A DNA stretch of 64,000 nt from Actinoplanes aureus (GTDB lineage: Bacteria; Actinomycetota; Actinomycetes; Mycobacteriales; Micromonosporaceae). Numbering within the stretch: the first letter of the stretch is position 1; every line of letters starts with the position of its first letter. The notes beneath the pieces are model-generated. The model searched no databases. It worked only from the letters and a program-made list of their open reading frames with translations, and was not told where the DNA came from. Below are positions 26,714 through 34,812 of this stretch, piece by piece. Location: NCBI RefSeq assembly GCF_015704865.1, contig NZ_JADQTO010000014.1:147114-211113 (forward strand), in the 5' to 3' direction. The position numbers and the translations under genes are program-made.

Positions 26714-27930
26714 TCTGCGACGTTATCCGGGATCTCTGTCCGACGACCGGTGGGCGGGGCCACAGGTGGCTCACGTCGCACCAGCGGCACGCAGGCCAGC
26801 GCGGCGAGCAGTCCCATCACGCCGGCGCCCGCGACCAGGCCTCGCGGCGCGAACTGCTCGGCCAGCGGCCCGGCCACGATCAGGCCGAACAGCCCGGCGC
26901 CCTGCACCGCGGCGCCGTAGATCGAGAAGGCCCGGCCGTGCGCCTCGGCCGGCACCCGGGTCGCAATCGTCACGGTGGTGCAGACGTTGAGTGCGCCGTT
27001 CGCGACACCGCCGACGATCCACAGCGGGATCAGCCACGCAGCCGCCGACACCGTCGCCGCACCGACCACGGCGAGGCACGAGACGGTGAGCAGCGCCAGA
27101 ACCATCCGCACGGAGATCAGTCGGCGCGGGATCCGCGCGAAGCCCAGTCCACCGACCAGCATCCCGACCGCCCACGACGCCACCACGAAGCCGTAGACCG
27201 TGGTGGAGGCGCCGAGCGTCTCCCGGATGAAGAACACCTCGAAGACGTTTATCGCGTTCACCCCGGCGACGACCGCCGCGACGGCCACCGTCATCACCGT
27301 GAGCTCACGGTCGGCACGCAGGCGGAACGCCACCTCATCGGCCTGCCGCGCGGTCGCCGTCCCGCGCCGGGTGCGGATCAGCAGGCCGACCACCACCAGC
27401 GCGAGGTAGCTGGCGGCGTCCAGCAGCAGCGGCACGCGCGCGCCCACCTGCCCGACCAGGATCCCGGCCAGCGCCGGAGCGACAAGCATGCCGACCAGCC
27501 CGGCGGTCTGCACGATGCCGCTGGCCTTGGCCAGGTCGGTGCTGTGCACCATCCCCGGCAGCAGCGCGGACAGGGTGGGCTGGGTAACGGCGAGGCCGCA
27601 GGAGAGCAACGCGACCAGGGCCACGATCAACACCGGCTGGGTGACGAAGGCGAGCGCCAGGCACACCGCGGCCTGGGCAAGACCCACAACCACCAGCAGC
27701 GTACGGCTGTCCGCACGGTCCACGAGCCGCCCGGCGGGTGCGGCCAGCAGGGTGATCGGCAGGCTGGCCGCCACGAGCAGCCCGGACACCGCGAACCCGC
27801 CGTGGCCGGACTGCTGCAACACCAGGGCGAGCGTGGTGGCCGCCAGCAGATCCCCGCAGACCGAGATCGCCCGCCCGGCCGCCGCGAGACGGACGTCCGC
27901 CCAGCGCGATTCAGCAGATGTGAAGGACAT
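26710..27930 (-). CDS. MFS transporter
   Basis: Major facilitator superfamily exporter (406 aa) with about 12 hydrophobic helices and the loop motif GRLVDRADSRTLLV between helices 2 and 3. It is of the drug-efflux type related to enterobactin and macrolide exporters; the substrate is unknown. I set the start at ATG 27930 because helix 1 follows within 25 residues. The start codon and ribosome site lie inside a large palindrome. The neighbouring ArsR-like gene, 39 nt upstream, is the likely regulator. Confidence 0.88.
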   Translation of the reverse strand: MSFTSAESRWADVRLAAAGRAISVCGDLLAATTLALVLQQSGHGGFAVSGLLVAASLPITLLAAPAGRLVDRADSRTLLVVVGLAQAAVCLALAFVTQPVLIVALVALLSCGLAVTQPTLSALLPGMVHSTDLAKASGIVQTAGLVGMLVAPALAGILVGQVGARVPLLLDAASYLALVVVGLLIRTRRGTATARQADEVAFRLRADRELTVMTVAVAAVVAGVNAINVFEVFFIRETLGASTTVYGFVVASWAVGMLVGGLGFARIPRRLISVRMVLALLTVSCLAVVGAATVSAAAWLIPLWIVGGVANGALNVCTTVTIATRVPAEAHGRAFSIYGAAVQGAGLFGLIVAGPLAEQFAPRGLVAGAGVMGLLAALACVPLVRREPPVAPPTGRRTEIPDNVAE

Positions 27931-27960
27931 ACTTCGAAAGTATTCCTTCACATCTGCTGA
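27911..27960. promoter_or_regulatory. 50-bp palindrome spanning the MFS start codon
   Basis: Arms 27911-27927 and 27944-27960 are perfectly complementary over 17 bp. Inside them ATACTT (27929-27934) pairs with AAGTAT (27938-27943) around a CGA loop, leaving only C27928 unpaired. The palindrome fills the gap between the regulator stop and the MFS gene and covers the first eight MFS codons. As DNA it could be an operator for the adjacent ArsR-like protein. As RNA it would lock the GAAGGA ribosome site and the start codon in a 23-bp stem. Confidence 0.8.
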
Positions 27961-27969
27961 AGGCAAGCC

Positions 27970-28539
27970 CTACGCCTTCGGGAAGGCGGCGTACTGCACG
28001 ACGACCTCGCGGGCCCCCTCCGGCGCAACGTCCTGCCGGGCCCGCATCCGATACGGCTCCATCAGCGCACGCACCTGCTTGTTCAGCTCCAGCAACTCCT
28101 CCGCCGTGACCCGCAGACGCTGCCCCATCATCGCCGCCGCGTCCCGCCACTCCGGCGACTCCTGCGACTGCCGGTCGGCCCACTCGCGCAGCCGCTCCTT
28201 GTCGCGCGTCATGTACAGATCGATGAGCGCCCGCTCCGCCGCCAGCGCCTCCGGCTGCTCGACATCACCCGCGATCCAGAGGCTCGTGCTGGTGCTGCGC
28301 CACAGCCGCTCGCGCCCGTCCCCCCGGCTCGGCGCCTGCTCGACCAGCCCGTACTTGGCCAGCTCCCGCAGGTGATAGCTGGTAGCGCTCGGCGAGAGCC
28401 CGACCAGCGCCGCGCACTCGGTAGCGCTCACCGCCGCCCCGGTAGCACTCAGATGCTCGACGATCTCGATCCGAGCCGGATGCGCCAGCGCCCGCAACGT
28501 GCGCGCATCCGAGATCCGCCCCTGCGACAGCTCACTCAT
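27970..28539 (-). CDS. ArsR-like winged helix regulator
   Basis: A 189-aa transcription factor with an N-terminal winged helix-turn-helix (residues ~10-75; LRALAHPARIEIVEHLS, then SPSATSYHLRELAKYGLVEQ) of the ArsR/HTH_20 type, without the usual metal-binding Cys/His set. The C-terminal ~110 residues are charged and helical and may bind a ligand or dimerise. ATG 28539 follows a G-rich ribosome site. It is the first gene of the regulator-MFS-mqnA run and probably controls the exporter through the palindrome at 27911-27960. Confidence 0.87.
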   Translation of the reverse strand: MSELSQGRISDARTLRALAHPARIEIVEHLSATGAAVSATECAALVGLSPSATSYHLRELAKYGLVEQAPSRGDGRERLWRSTSTSLWIAGDVEQPEALAAERALIDLYMTRDKERLREWADRQSQESPEWRDAAAMMGQRLRVTAEELLELNKQVRALMEPYRMRARQDVAPEGAREVVVQYAAFPKA

Positions 28540-28787
28540 CCCCCCATTCTTTCCAGGCGACGTACGCCAGAGGAGGACGGGATCGTCCGCAGCCGGGTCA
28601 GAAACTCCACCGGCATCGGCAGCAGCATAAATCGGTGGCGGGCTGGTGGCGCGTTCCGTAGCGTGGAGGGCCGCTTGACGGCCGTGGTGAGCATGCACCG
28701 CAGCGGACGTTCCCGCGCCGAGGGGCGGCCGACCCGCCTTTCGGATACGCGAGCAAGCAGCCTTGATCAGCCTGTTGGGGATGACCT

Positions 28788-30791
28788 GTGCCCGCTTCCG
28801 ACCTGGACACCGAACTCACCGCCGAACGGAACCATCTCACCGAGTCCCGGGCCGCGCTGCGCCGGATGCGCGACCGCGCCCAGTCGCTCTTCGCCACCGG
28901 CGACAAGGTGGCCGGGGATGCCTACACCGCCGAGCAGTTGGGCCGGCACATGGCCCGCCGCGTCAAGGAGCTGGCCGACGACCCGGACACTCCACTCTTC
29001 TTCGGGCGCCTCGACATCGAGGAGACGGCCTACCACGTCGGGCGCCGGCACGTCACCGACGACGCCGGCGAGCCGATGGTGCTGGACTGGCGTGCGCCGC
29101 TCTCGCGAAGCTTCTACCGGGCCAGCGTGCGTGACCCGCAGGGGGTGGCCACCCGGCGCCGGTTCGGGTTCGTCAAGGGCGAGCTGACCAGCTTCGAGGA
29201 CGAGCACCTGGACCGGGGTGAGGAGCTGGGGACGAAGAGCCGCATCCTGACCGCCGAGATCGAGCGGCCGCGCGTCGGGCCGATGCGGGACATCGTCGCC
29301 ACCATCCAGCCGGAGCAGGACGAGCTGGTCCGGGCCGAGCTCGGCGACTCGATCTGCGTGCAGGGTGCGCCCGGCACCGGTAAGACCGCGGTCGGGCTGC
29401 ACCGCGCCGCCTACCTGCTCTACCTGCACCGCGAACGGCTGCGCCGGTCGGGTGTGCTGATCGTCGGGCCGAACACCGCGTTCCTCTCCTACATCTCCGC
29501 GGTTCTGCCGACCCTCGGCGAGGTCGAGGTGCAGCAGTCCACCCTGGACGAGCTGATCGGCCGGGTGCCGGTCAAGGCCGCCGACACGCCCGCGGCGGCA
29601 GCGATCAAACATGACGTACGGATGGCGGAGGTGCTCCGCAAGGCGCTGTGGGGCCGGCTGGGCAAACCCACCGAGCCGATCATGGTGTCGGACGGCTCGT
29701 ACCGGTGGCGGATCGACGCCGAGCCGCTGCGCCGGATCGTCGACGAGGCCCGCCGGGAGGGCTTGCCGTATTCGGTCGGCCGGGATCGCGTGCTGGCCCG
29801 CGTGGTCGGCCTGCTGCAACGCCAGTCGGAGTACCGCAGCGGCAACTCGCCGAACGAGTCCTGGCTGCGCAAGATGAGCAAGGTCGCGCCGGTGACCGCG
29901 TTCCTGGAACAGAGCTGGCCGGCCGTGACCCCGGAGGCGCTGGTCGCGAGCGTGCTGACCGACCCCTCGGTGGCCGACGGCATCCTCACCGAGGACGAGC
30001 AGGCGACGATCCGCTGGGCGAAGCCGCCGAAGACGGTGAAGTCGGCCCGGTTCAGCACGGCCGATCTGCTGCTGCTCGACGAGGCGGCGGGACTGCTGGA
30101 GCGGGAGACCAGTTTCGGTCACGTCGTGGTCGACGAGGCGCAGGACCTGTCGCCGATGCAGGCGCGCGCCCTGGCCCGGCGCAGCGAGCACGGGTCGATC
30201 ACGCTGCTGGGCGATCTGGCGCAGGGCACCGCACCGTGGGCCACCACGGACTGGCGGGACATCCTCGGTCACCTCGGTAAGCCGGACGCGCCGGTGGTGC
30301 CGTTGACCGTCGGTTTTCGCGTACCCGAAGCGGTTGTCATGCTGGCCAACCGCCTGCTGCCGGCACTCGGGGTGAATGTGCCCGAGGCCGTGTCCCTGCG
30401 CCGCGACGGCGATCTCGCCGTCGTCGAGGCCGAGCCGGACGACCTGGACGCCCGGACGCTGGCCGAGGTGACCGCCGCGCTGGGGCATGAGGGTTCGGTC
30501 GCGGTGATCGCGGCGGACGCCGCGGTCGAGCGGCTGCGCGGGCATCTCACCGCCGCCGGCGTCGAGCACGCGACGCCCGACGACGTCGAGGCCGAAGCGC
30601 GCGTCACGGTGGTGCCCGCCACGATCGTCAAGGGCTTGGAGTACGACCATGTCATCGTCCACGAACCCGCCGACATCGTGGCCGCCGAACCGAAGGGACT
30701 GAACCGCCTCTACGTGGTCCTCACCCGGGCCGTCACCCGACTCTCCGTTCTGCACGCCAAGCCGCTGCCGGACGCGCTTAGGATCATGTGA
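28788..30791 (+). CDS. HelD-type ATP-dependent helicase (RNA polymerase recycling family)
   Basis: A 667-aa superfamily 1 helicase of the HelD family. Walker A is VQGAPGTGKTAVGLHRAAYL (~191-210) and motif II is VVDEAQDLSPMQARALARRS (~447-466); IVKGLEYDHV and RLYVVLTRAV near the C-terminus are UvrD-like motifs V and VI. The N-terminal coiled segment (ELTAERNHLTESRAALRRMR) fits the arm that HelD inserts into RNA polymerase. In actinobacteria such proteins free stalled or rifamycin-bound polymerase. I chose the GTG at 28788. The stop shares a base with the next start. Confidence 0.9.
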   Translation: MPASDLDTELTAERNHLTESRAALRRMRDRAQSLFATGDKVAGDAYTAEQLGRHMARRVKELADDPDTPLFFGRLDIEETAYHVGRRHVTDDAGEPMVLDWRAPLSRSFYRASVRDPQGVATRRRFGFVKGELTSFEDEHLDRGEELGTKSRILTAEIERPRVGPMRDIVATIQPEQDELVRAELGDSICVQGAPGTGKTAVGLHRAAYLLYLHRERLRRSGVLIVGPNTAFLSYISAVLPTLGEVEVQQSTLDELIGRVPVKAADTPAAAAIKHDVRMAEVLRKALWGRLGKPTEPIMVSDGSYRWRIDAEPLRRIVDEARREGLPYSVGRDRVLARVVGLLQRQSEYRSGNSPNESWLRKMSKVAPVTAFLEQSWPAVTPEALVASVLTDPSVADGILTEDEQATIRWAKPPKTVKSARFSTADLLLLDEAAGLLERETSFGHVVVDEAQDLSPMQARALARRSEHGSITLLGDLAQGTAPWATTDWRDILGHLGKPDAPVVPLTVGFRVPEAVVMLANRLLPALGVNVPEAVSLRRDGDLAVVEAEPDDLDARTLAEVTAALGHEGSVAVIAADAAVERLRGHLTAAGVEHATPDDVEAEARVTVVPATIVKGLEYDHVIVHEPADIVAAEPKGLNRLYVVLTRAVTRLSVLHAKPLPDALRIM

Positions 30792-31657
30792 TGCCTCGTA
30801 TCGGTGTGATGTTCGACCGCGACATTTCCCCTGAAGAGCTCCCCGGTTTCGCCAAGGCGCTGGACGAAGCCGGCGCGGACGACCTGTGGGTGGTGGAGGA
30901 TCTCGGCTGGAACGGCGGCGTGAGTGCCGCCGCGATCGCCCTGGCCACCACCTCCCGGCTGCGGGTCGGCATCGGCATCGCCCCGGCGCCGTTGCGCAGC
31001 CCGGCTCTGTACGCCATGGAGATCGCCACCCTGGCCCGGGTCTATCCCGGCCGGGTGGTGGCCGGTCTCGGACACGGCGTGGCGGAATGGATGCGCCAGG
31101 TCGGCGTCGCGCCGAAGTCGGCGCTGGCCATGCTCGAGGAGAGCGTGACCGCGGTTCGCCGCCTGCTGCGCGGCGAGACCGTCACCGTCGACGGCCGGGA
31201 GGTGCACCTCGACGGGATCCGCCTGGTGCATCCGCCCGAGGTGGTCCCGCCGGTGGTCACCGGGGTGGTCCGCCCCCGGTCGCTGGAACTGTCCGGCCGG
31301 GCGGCGGATGGCACGATCCTGGTCGAGGGCTTGAGCCCAGCCAAGATCATCGAGGCGATCGGGCACATCCGCCGGGGCGGCGCCACGGACGAGCACGAGG
31401 TGATCGGTTTCGCCTTCCTGCACATCGACGACGATCCGGAGCGTGCCGCGCGGACCAGCCGGGAGGCCCTGACCGGCCAGGCGGGCTTCCTCGGAGTCCA
31501 GCCGGAGGAGGTCTTCGCCCTGGTCGGCCCGGCGTCGGAGGTCCCGGCGAAGGTGCGCACGCTCACCGAGGCGGGCGTGAGCACCGTCGTGCTGCGCCCG
31601 TTCGGCCCTGACCCGCTCGGCCAGGTGCGCGCCGCGCTCACCGCTCTGGGACGGTGA
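30791..31657 (+). CDS. LLM-class flavin-dependent oxidoreductase
   Basis: Luciferase-like TIM-barrel oxidoreductase (288 aa) that would use F420 or FMN. The N-terminus PRIGVMFDRDISPEELPGFA and the GRVVAGLGHGVAEWMRQVGV segment are typical of F420-dependent LLM enzymes. ATG 30791 overlaps the HelD stop by one base (TGATG), so translation is coupled. The substrate is unknown. The pairing with a polymerase-recycling helicase suggests a joint response to a drug or stress, but this is inference. Confidence 0.88.
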   Translation: MPRIGVMFDRDISPEELPGFAKALDEAGADDLWVVEDLGWNGGVSAAAIALATTSRLRVGIGIAPAPLRSPALYAMEIATLARVYPGRVVAGLGHGVAEWMRQVGVAPKSALAMLEESVTAVRRLLRGETVTVDGREVHLDGIRLVHPPEVVPPVVTGVVRPRSLELSGRAADGTILVEGLSPAKIIEAIGHIRRGGATDEHEVIGFAFLHIDDDPERAARTSREALTGQAGFLGVQPEEVFALVGPASEVPAKVRTLTEAGVSTVVLRPFGPDPLGQVRAALTALGR

Positions 31658-31664
31658 AGTCCGG

Positions 31665-31694
31665 CCCGCCCTTGATCAATCGGTCAAGGGCGGG
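31665..31694. terminator. Bidirectional terminator hairpin
   Basis: Perfect 11-bp stem (CCCGCCCTTGA with its complement) and an 8-nt loop, lying between the convergent oxidoreductase and GNAT genes. The GNAT stop codon (31676-31678) lies in the loop, so on the minus strand the hairpin overlaps the end of the gene. Confidence 0.7.
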
Positions 31695-32113
31695 AGCGGC
31701 TTCACCCAGCGGGACCACTCCTGCTGCCGGCCATAGCCGTGGGCCGCCCAGATGCCGTGGGCGACCTCGTTCCCGTCGAGGACCATGGCGTCGGCGCGCG
31801 TACCCCCGAAGGTTTGGAAGCGGCCCTCGGCCGCGGCGATCAGCCTGCCGCCGATGCCCTCCCGGCGCCGCCACGGCGCGACCGCGAGCCGGTAGAGATG
31901 ACAGCGCCAGCCGTCCCAGCCGGCGATCACGGTTCCGACGATCTCGTCGCCGTCGACCGCCAGGATGAGCGCGCCGGGATCTCGCCGGTGCAGCGCTTCG
32001 ATGGCCGCCGGGGTGTCCACCGGCCGGCTCTCGTTCTCCGCCGCCGCCTGCCAGAAGTCGAGGACCGCCGGGAGCTCGCCGTCCTGCGCCGCCCTGAAGA
32101 TCAGATCTGCCAC
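31676..32113 (-). CDS. GNAT family N-acetyltransferase
   Basis: Acetyl-CoA-dependent acyltransferase (145 aa) of the GNAT fold. The acetyl-CoA loop is visible in LYRLAVAPWRRREGIGGRLI (motif A, R/Q-x-x-G-x-G/A variant RREGIG). The substrate cannot be inferred. GTG start at 32113. It is transcribed away from the ABC exporter operon; the 73-bp gap between them holds two operator-like repeats that might control both directions. Confidence 0.9.
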   Translation of the reverse strand: MADLIFRAAQDGELPAVLDFWQAAAENESRPVDTPAAIEALHRRDPGALILAVDGDEIVGTVIAGWDGWRCHLYRLAVAPWRRREGIGGRLIAAAEGRFQTFGGTRADAMVLDGNEVAHGIWAAHGYGRQQEWSRWVKPLPPLTD

Positions 32114-32138
32114 GCCGCCACCCTAGTGAGGCTTCCGT

Positions 32139-32159
32139 GAACTTTATGGCACAAAGTTC
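32139..32159. promoter_or_regulatory. Operator-like inverted repeat 1 (GAACTTT-N7-AAAGTTC)
   Basis: Perfect 7-bp arms (32139-32145 and 32153-32159) separated by 7 bp, in the divergent gap between the GNAT gene and the ABC exporter operon. It shares the core ACTTT-N7-AAAGT with a second repeat centred 23 bp away, about two helical turns, as expected for cooperative binding of a dimeric regulator. The winged-helix protein encoded at 32816 is the obvious candidate. Confidence 0.7.
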
Positions 32160-32162
32160 TTT

Positions 32163-32181
32163 GACTTTGCGTTGTAAAGTC
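32163..32181. promoter_or_regulatory. Operator-like inverted repeat 2 (GACTTT-N7-AAAGTC)
   Basis: Perfect 6-bp arms (32163-32168 and 32176-32181) around 7 bp, ending 5 bp before the ATG of the first operon gene. Occupancy here would block transcription or translation initiation of the operon. Same core and spacing as repeat 1. Confidence 0.7.
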
Positions 32182-32186
32182 GAGCC

Positions 32187-32819
32187 ATGGCATCGATCGA
32201 CGACGAATCCTCCTTTGAGGATCCCGCCGAGGCGCTGCGCCTGATCGAGCGCGAGCAGGCCAACCTCGAGCGCGAGCTCACTCCCGACCCCCGGTTGATG
32301 TACTGGCCGTGGGGCCTCGCCTGGCTGATCGGCTCCGGCCTGCTCTTCCTCCGCTACGGCCCGGACGGCCGGGTCTTCGTCGACATGCCCGGCTGGCTGC
32401 CGCTGCTGATCATGTCCAGCCTGATGATCATCGCCGGCATCACCACCGGCATCGTCGGCTCCCGATCGAGCCGGCAGGTCTCCGGTCCGTCGAGCCGGCA
32501 GGGCGCCATGTACGGCTTCGCCTGGTCGGTCGGCTTCACGAGCTTCTCCGTGGTCTTCGCCCGGCTCACCCGGGCGATTCCGGACGAGCTGATGGGCATC
32601 CTCTGGGGCGGCGGCATGGTCGCCCTGGTCGGCGCGCTGTACATGGCCGGCGCGGCGATCTGGACCGACCGGGACATGTTCGTCCTGGGCGCCTGGATCA
32701 GCGGGGTCAACGTCGTCGGTGTCCTTCTCGGACCCGGCTGGCACTCGCTGCTCGTGGCGATCGCCGGGGGCGGCGGGCTGCTGATCGCCGGGCTCGTCGG
32801 CTGGTGGCGCCTGCGATGA
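32187..32819 (+). CDS. Hypothetical membrane protein of an ABC exporter operon
   Basis: A 210-aa protein with a charged N-terminal ~35 residues (IDDESSFEDPAEALRLIERE) followed by six hydrophobic helices. No catalytic motif is visible. ATG 32187 lies just after two operator-like repeats. It overlaps the regulator gene by 4 nt, and similar proteins often accompany small winged-helix regulators and ABC-2 exporters in actinobacteria. It may sense membrane state or act with the exporter; the sequence does not show which. Confidence 0.8.
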   Translation: MASIDDESSFEDPAEALRLIEREQANLERELTPDPRLMYWPWGLAWLIGSGLLFLRYGPDGRVFVDMPGWLPLLIMSSLMIIAGITTGIVGSRSSRQVSGPSSRQGAMYGFAWSVGFTSFSVVFARLTRAIPDELMGILWGGGMVALVGALYMAGAAIWTDRDMFVLGAWISGVNVVGVLLGPGWHSLLVAIAGGGGLLIAGLVGWWRLR

Positions 32820-33133
32820 GCGACGGAACGCTGCCGGACCTCGACCCGGTGATCCACGCCCAGGCCCGCCTCCGTGTGGTCTCCGCTCTCTCCCAGCTGA
32901 ACGAGTCGGACCGGATCGCCTTTCCGCGGCTCCAGGAGATCCTCCGGATGACCGCCGGAAACCTCTCGGTCCACCTCCGCAAGCTCGAGGACGCCGGATA
33001 CGTGGAGGTCACCAAGACGCACCGGGGGCGGACCCCGGCCACCCTGGTCCGGCTCACCCGCCGCGGCCGCTTCGCCTTCGAGGAGTACGTCACCGTCCTG
33101 CGCAGCCTGCTACCACCGGGGGAGACACCATGA
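32816..33133 (+). CDS. Winged helix transcriptional regulator (ArsR/MarR-like)
   Basis: A 105-aa single-domain DNA-binding protein. The helix-turn-helix covers residues ~20-80 (LRMTAGNLSVHLRKLEDAG, then wing VTKTHRGRTPATLVRLTRRG). Such HTH_34-type regulators usually repress their own operon. ATG 32816 overlaps the membrane gene by 4 nt and its stop overlaps the ATPase gene by 4 nt. The paired ACTTT-N7-AAAGT repeats upstream of the operon are its likely targets. Confidence 0.88.
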   Translation: MSDGTLPDLDPVIHAQARLRVVSALSQLNESDRIAFPRLQEILRMTAGNLSVHLRKLEDAGYVEVTKTHRGRTPATLVRLTRRGRFAFEEYVTVLRSLLPPGETP

Positions 33134-34008
33134 TCCAGGCACGTGCCGAGAACGTCAGCCGCCGCTACGGCAAGACGCTCGCTCTCGACGGCGTCGATTT
33201 TCAGGTGCGGGCGGGTGAACTGGTCGGCCTGCTCGGGCCGAACGGCGCGGGCAAGAGCACCCTGGTCAACCTGCTGATCGGCATCCGCCGGCCGACCCAC
33301 GGCAGGGTCGAGCTGTGCGGCGGCGATCCGCGTGATCCGGCCAGCCGGCGCACGCTGGGCGTGACCCCGCAGGAGACCGGCTTACCCGCCTCGCTGCGCG
33401 TCGGCGAGGTGATCGATTTCGTACGCGCGCACTACCCGAACCCGCTGACCAGGAACGAGCTGCTCGACCGGTTCGGGCTCACCGACCTGATCCGGCGGCA
33501 GACCGGCGGCCTCTCCGGCGGTCAGCGGCGCCGCCTCGCCGTGGCACTGGCCTTCGCCGGCCGGCCGAGCATCGTCTTCCTCGACGAGCCCACCACCGGC
33601 CTCGACGTGGAGGCCCGCCGCTCCCTGTGGGACGGGGTGCGCGCCTTCCACGCCGAGGGCGGCACGGTCGTGCTGACCAGCCACTATCTGGAGGAGATCG
33701 AGGCGCTGGCCCGGCGGGTGGTGGTGCTTGCCAACGGCCGGGTGCTCGCCGACGACAGCGTGACGGCGGTTCGCGGGCTGGTCGGGATGCGCCGGGTCAG
33801 CCTTACCTCACCCGTACCCCTCCCCGATCTTGAAGGTCTGGTGAGTGTGGAGCGTGCGGAGGATCGCCTGCATCTCCTCACGGCCGACGCGGACCGTCTG
33901 GTCCGCGCGCTGGTCGCGCACGACGTCCCGTTCCGCGACCTGGAGGTACGCCCCACCTCGCTGGAGGAGGCGTTCCTCGCCCTGACCCACTCCCCGGCCG
34001 CGGCCTGA
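33130..34008 (+). CDS. ABC transporter ATP-binding protein
   Basis: ABC ATPase (292 aa) of the DrrA/ABC-2 exporter type. Walker A GPNGAGKST, signature LSGGQRRRL, Walker B IVFLDEPTTGLD and the switch His in TSHYLEEIE are all intact, so it should hydrolyse ATP. A ~70-residue C-terminal extension follows, as in DrrA. It drives the permease encoded 11 nt downstream; the substrate is unknown, with drugs or lipids being usual for this group. Confidence 0.93.
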   Translation: MIQARAENVSRRYGKTLALDGVDFQVRAGELVGLLGPNGAGKSTLVNLLIGIRRPTHGRVELCGGDPRDPASRRTLGVTPQETGLPASLRVGEVIDFVRAHYPNPLTRNELLDRFGLTDLIRRQTGGLSGGQRRRLAVALAFAGRPSIVFLDEPTTGLDVEARRSLWDGVRAFHAEGGTVVLTSHYLEEIEALARRVVVLANGRVLADDSVTAVRGLVGMRRVSLTSPVPLPDLEGLVSVERAEDRLHLLTADADRLVRALVAHDVPFRDLEVRPTSLEEAFLALTHSPAAA

Positions 34009-34019
34009 TCGGAGTCGTG

Positions 34020-34760
34020 ATGTCATCTCTCGCACTGACCCACGCCAGGTTCCAGATCATCGAGCTGTTCCGGATCCCGATCGCGGTGATCGGCAGCGCG
34101 TTCTGGCCGGCCGCTTCGATGCTCGCGTTCGTCGTGCCGTTCGTCGGGGACGAGCCGGTCTACGCCACCTATGCGACCGCGTCGATGGTGACGTTCGCGG
34201 TGATGAGCACCAATCTGTTCCAGTACGGCATCGGCGTCTCGGAGGATCGGGCACAACCCTGGGATCCGTTCGTCCGGACCCTGCCCGCCGGTGCCGCGCC
34301 CCGTTTCGCGGGCCGGATCCTGACCGGCTTGGCCATGATGGCGGTCGCGCTGACTCCGGTCGTTCTGATCGCCATGTTCTTCACCGCGGCCACCCTGTCC
34401 GCGGCCGAGTTCGTCACCGCGGTCGTGGTGACCGCCGCGATCTCGATCCCGTTCATCCTGATGGGCCTCGCCATCGGGTACTCGCTTCCGCAGAAGGCCG
34501 CGATCGTGGTGGCCCAGGTGCTGTTCCTGCCGCTCGCCTTCGGCGGCGGGCTGATGTCGCCGCCCGGCGGCGCCCCGGGGTTCGTCGAGGATCTGGCGCC
34601 CTACCTGCCGACCGGCGGCGCGGTACGACTGATGTGGGCCGCGGTCGGCGATTACCCGCTGGAGTTCTGGTCGGCGGCGAGTCTGGTCGGGTGGACCGGG
34701 CTGTTCGCTGCCCTCGCGGTGTGGGCCTACCGGCGAGATGAGGGTCGCAGGTTCGGCTAG
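34020..34760 (+). CDS. ABC-2 type transporter permease
   Basis: Six-helix ABC-2 permease (246 aa), partner of the ATPase encoded upstream. The MAALGDE-like linker is not obvious, but the hydrophobic pattern and the LPTGGAVRLMWAA region near the C-terminus fit DrrB-like permeases. ATG 34020 is favoured over the adjoining GTG 34017 because GGAG at 34011 then has proper spacing. It is the last gene of the four-gene operon. Confidence 0.9.
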   Translation: MSSLALTHARFQIIELFRIPIAVIGSAFWPAASMLAFVVPFVGDEPVYATYATASMVTFAVMSTNLFQYGIGVSEDRAQPWDPFVRTLPAGAAPRFAGRILTGLAMMAVALTPVVLIAMFFTAATLSAAEFVTAVVVTAAISIPFILMGLAIGYSLPQKAAIVVAQVLFLPLAFGGGLMSPPGGAPGFVEDLAPYLPTGGAVRLMWAAVGDYPLEFWSAASLVGWTGLFAALAVWAYRRDEGRRFG

Positions 34761-34812
34761 AACAATGACAGTTTCATACGGTGGCAGGCATGTGAATGCA
34801 ACGATGCGACAC

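Noticed and set aside
27931..27966. Longer MFS protein starting at 27966
   Set aside because: It would translate the left palindrome arm (PSADVKEYFRS) and place an unlikely polar segment before the first helix; it also lacks a ribosome site.
28540..28787. Rifamycin-associated element before the HelD-type gene
   Set aside because: No convincing long inverted repeat of that kind is visible; only short, weak repeats such as GGCCG-N5-CGGCC.
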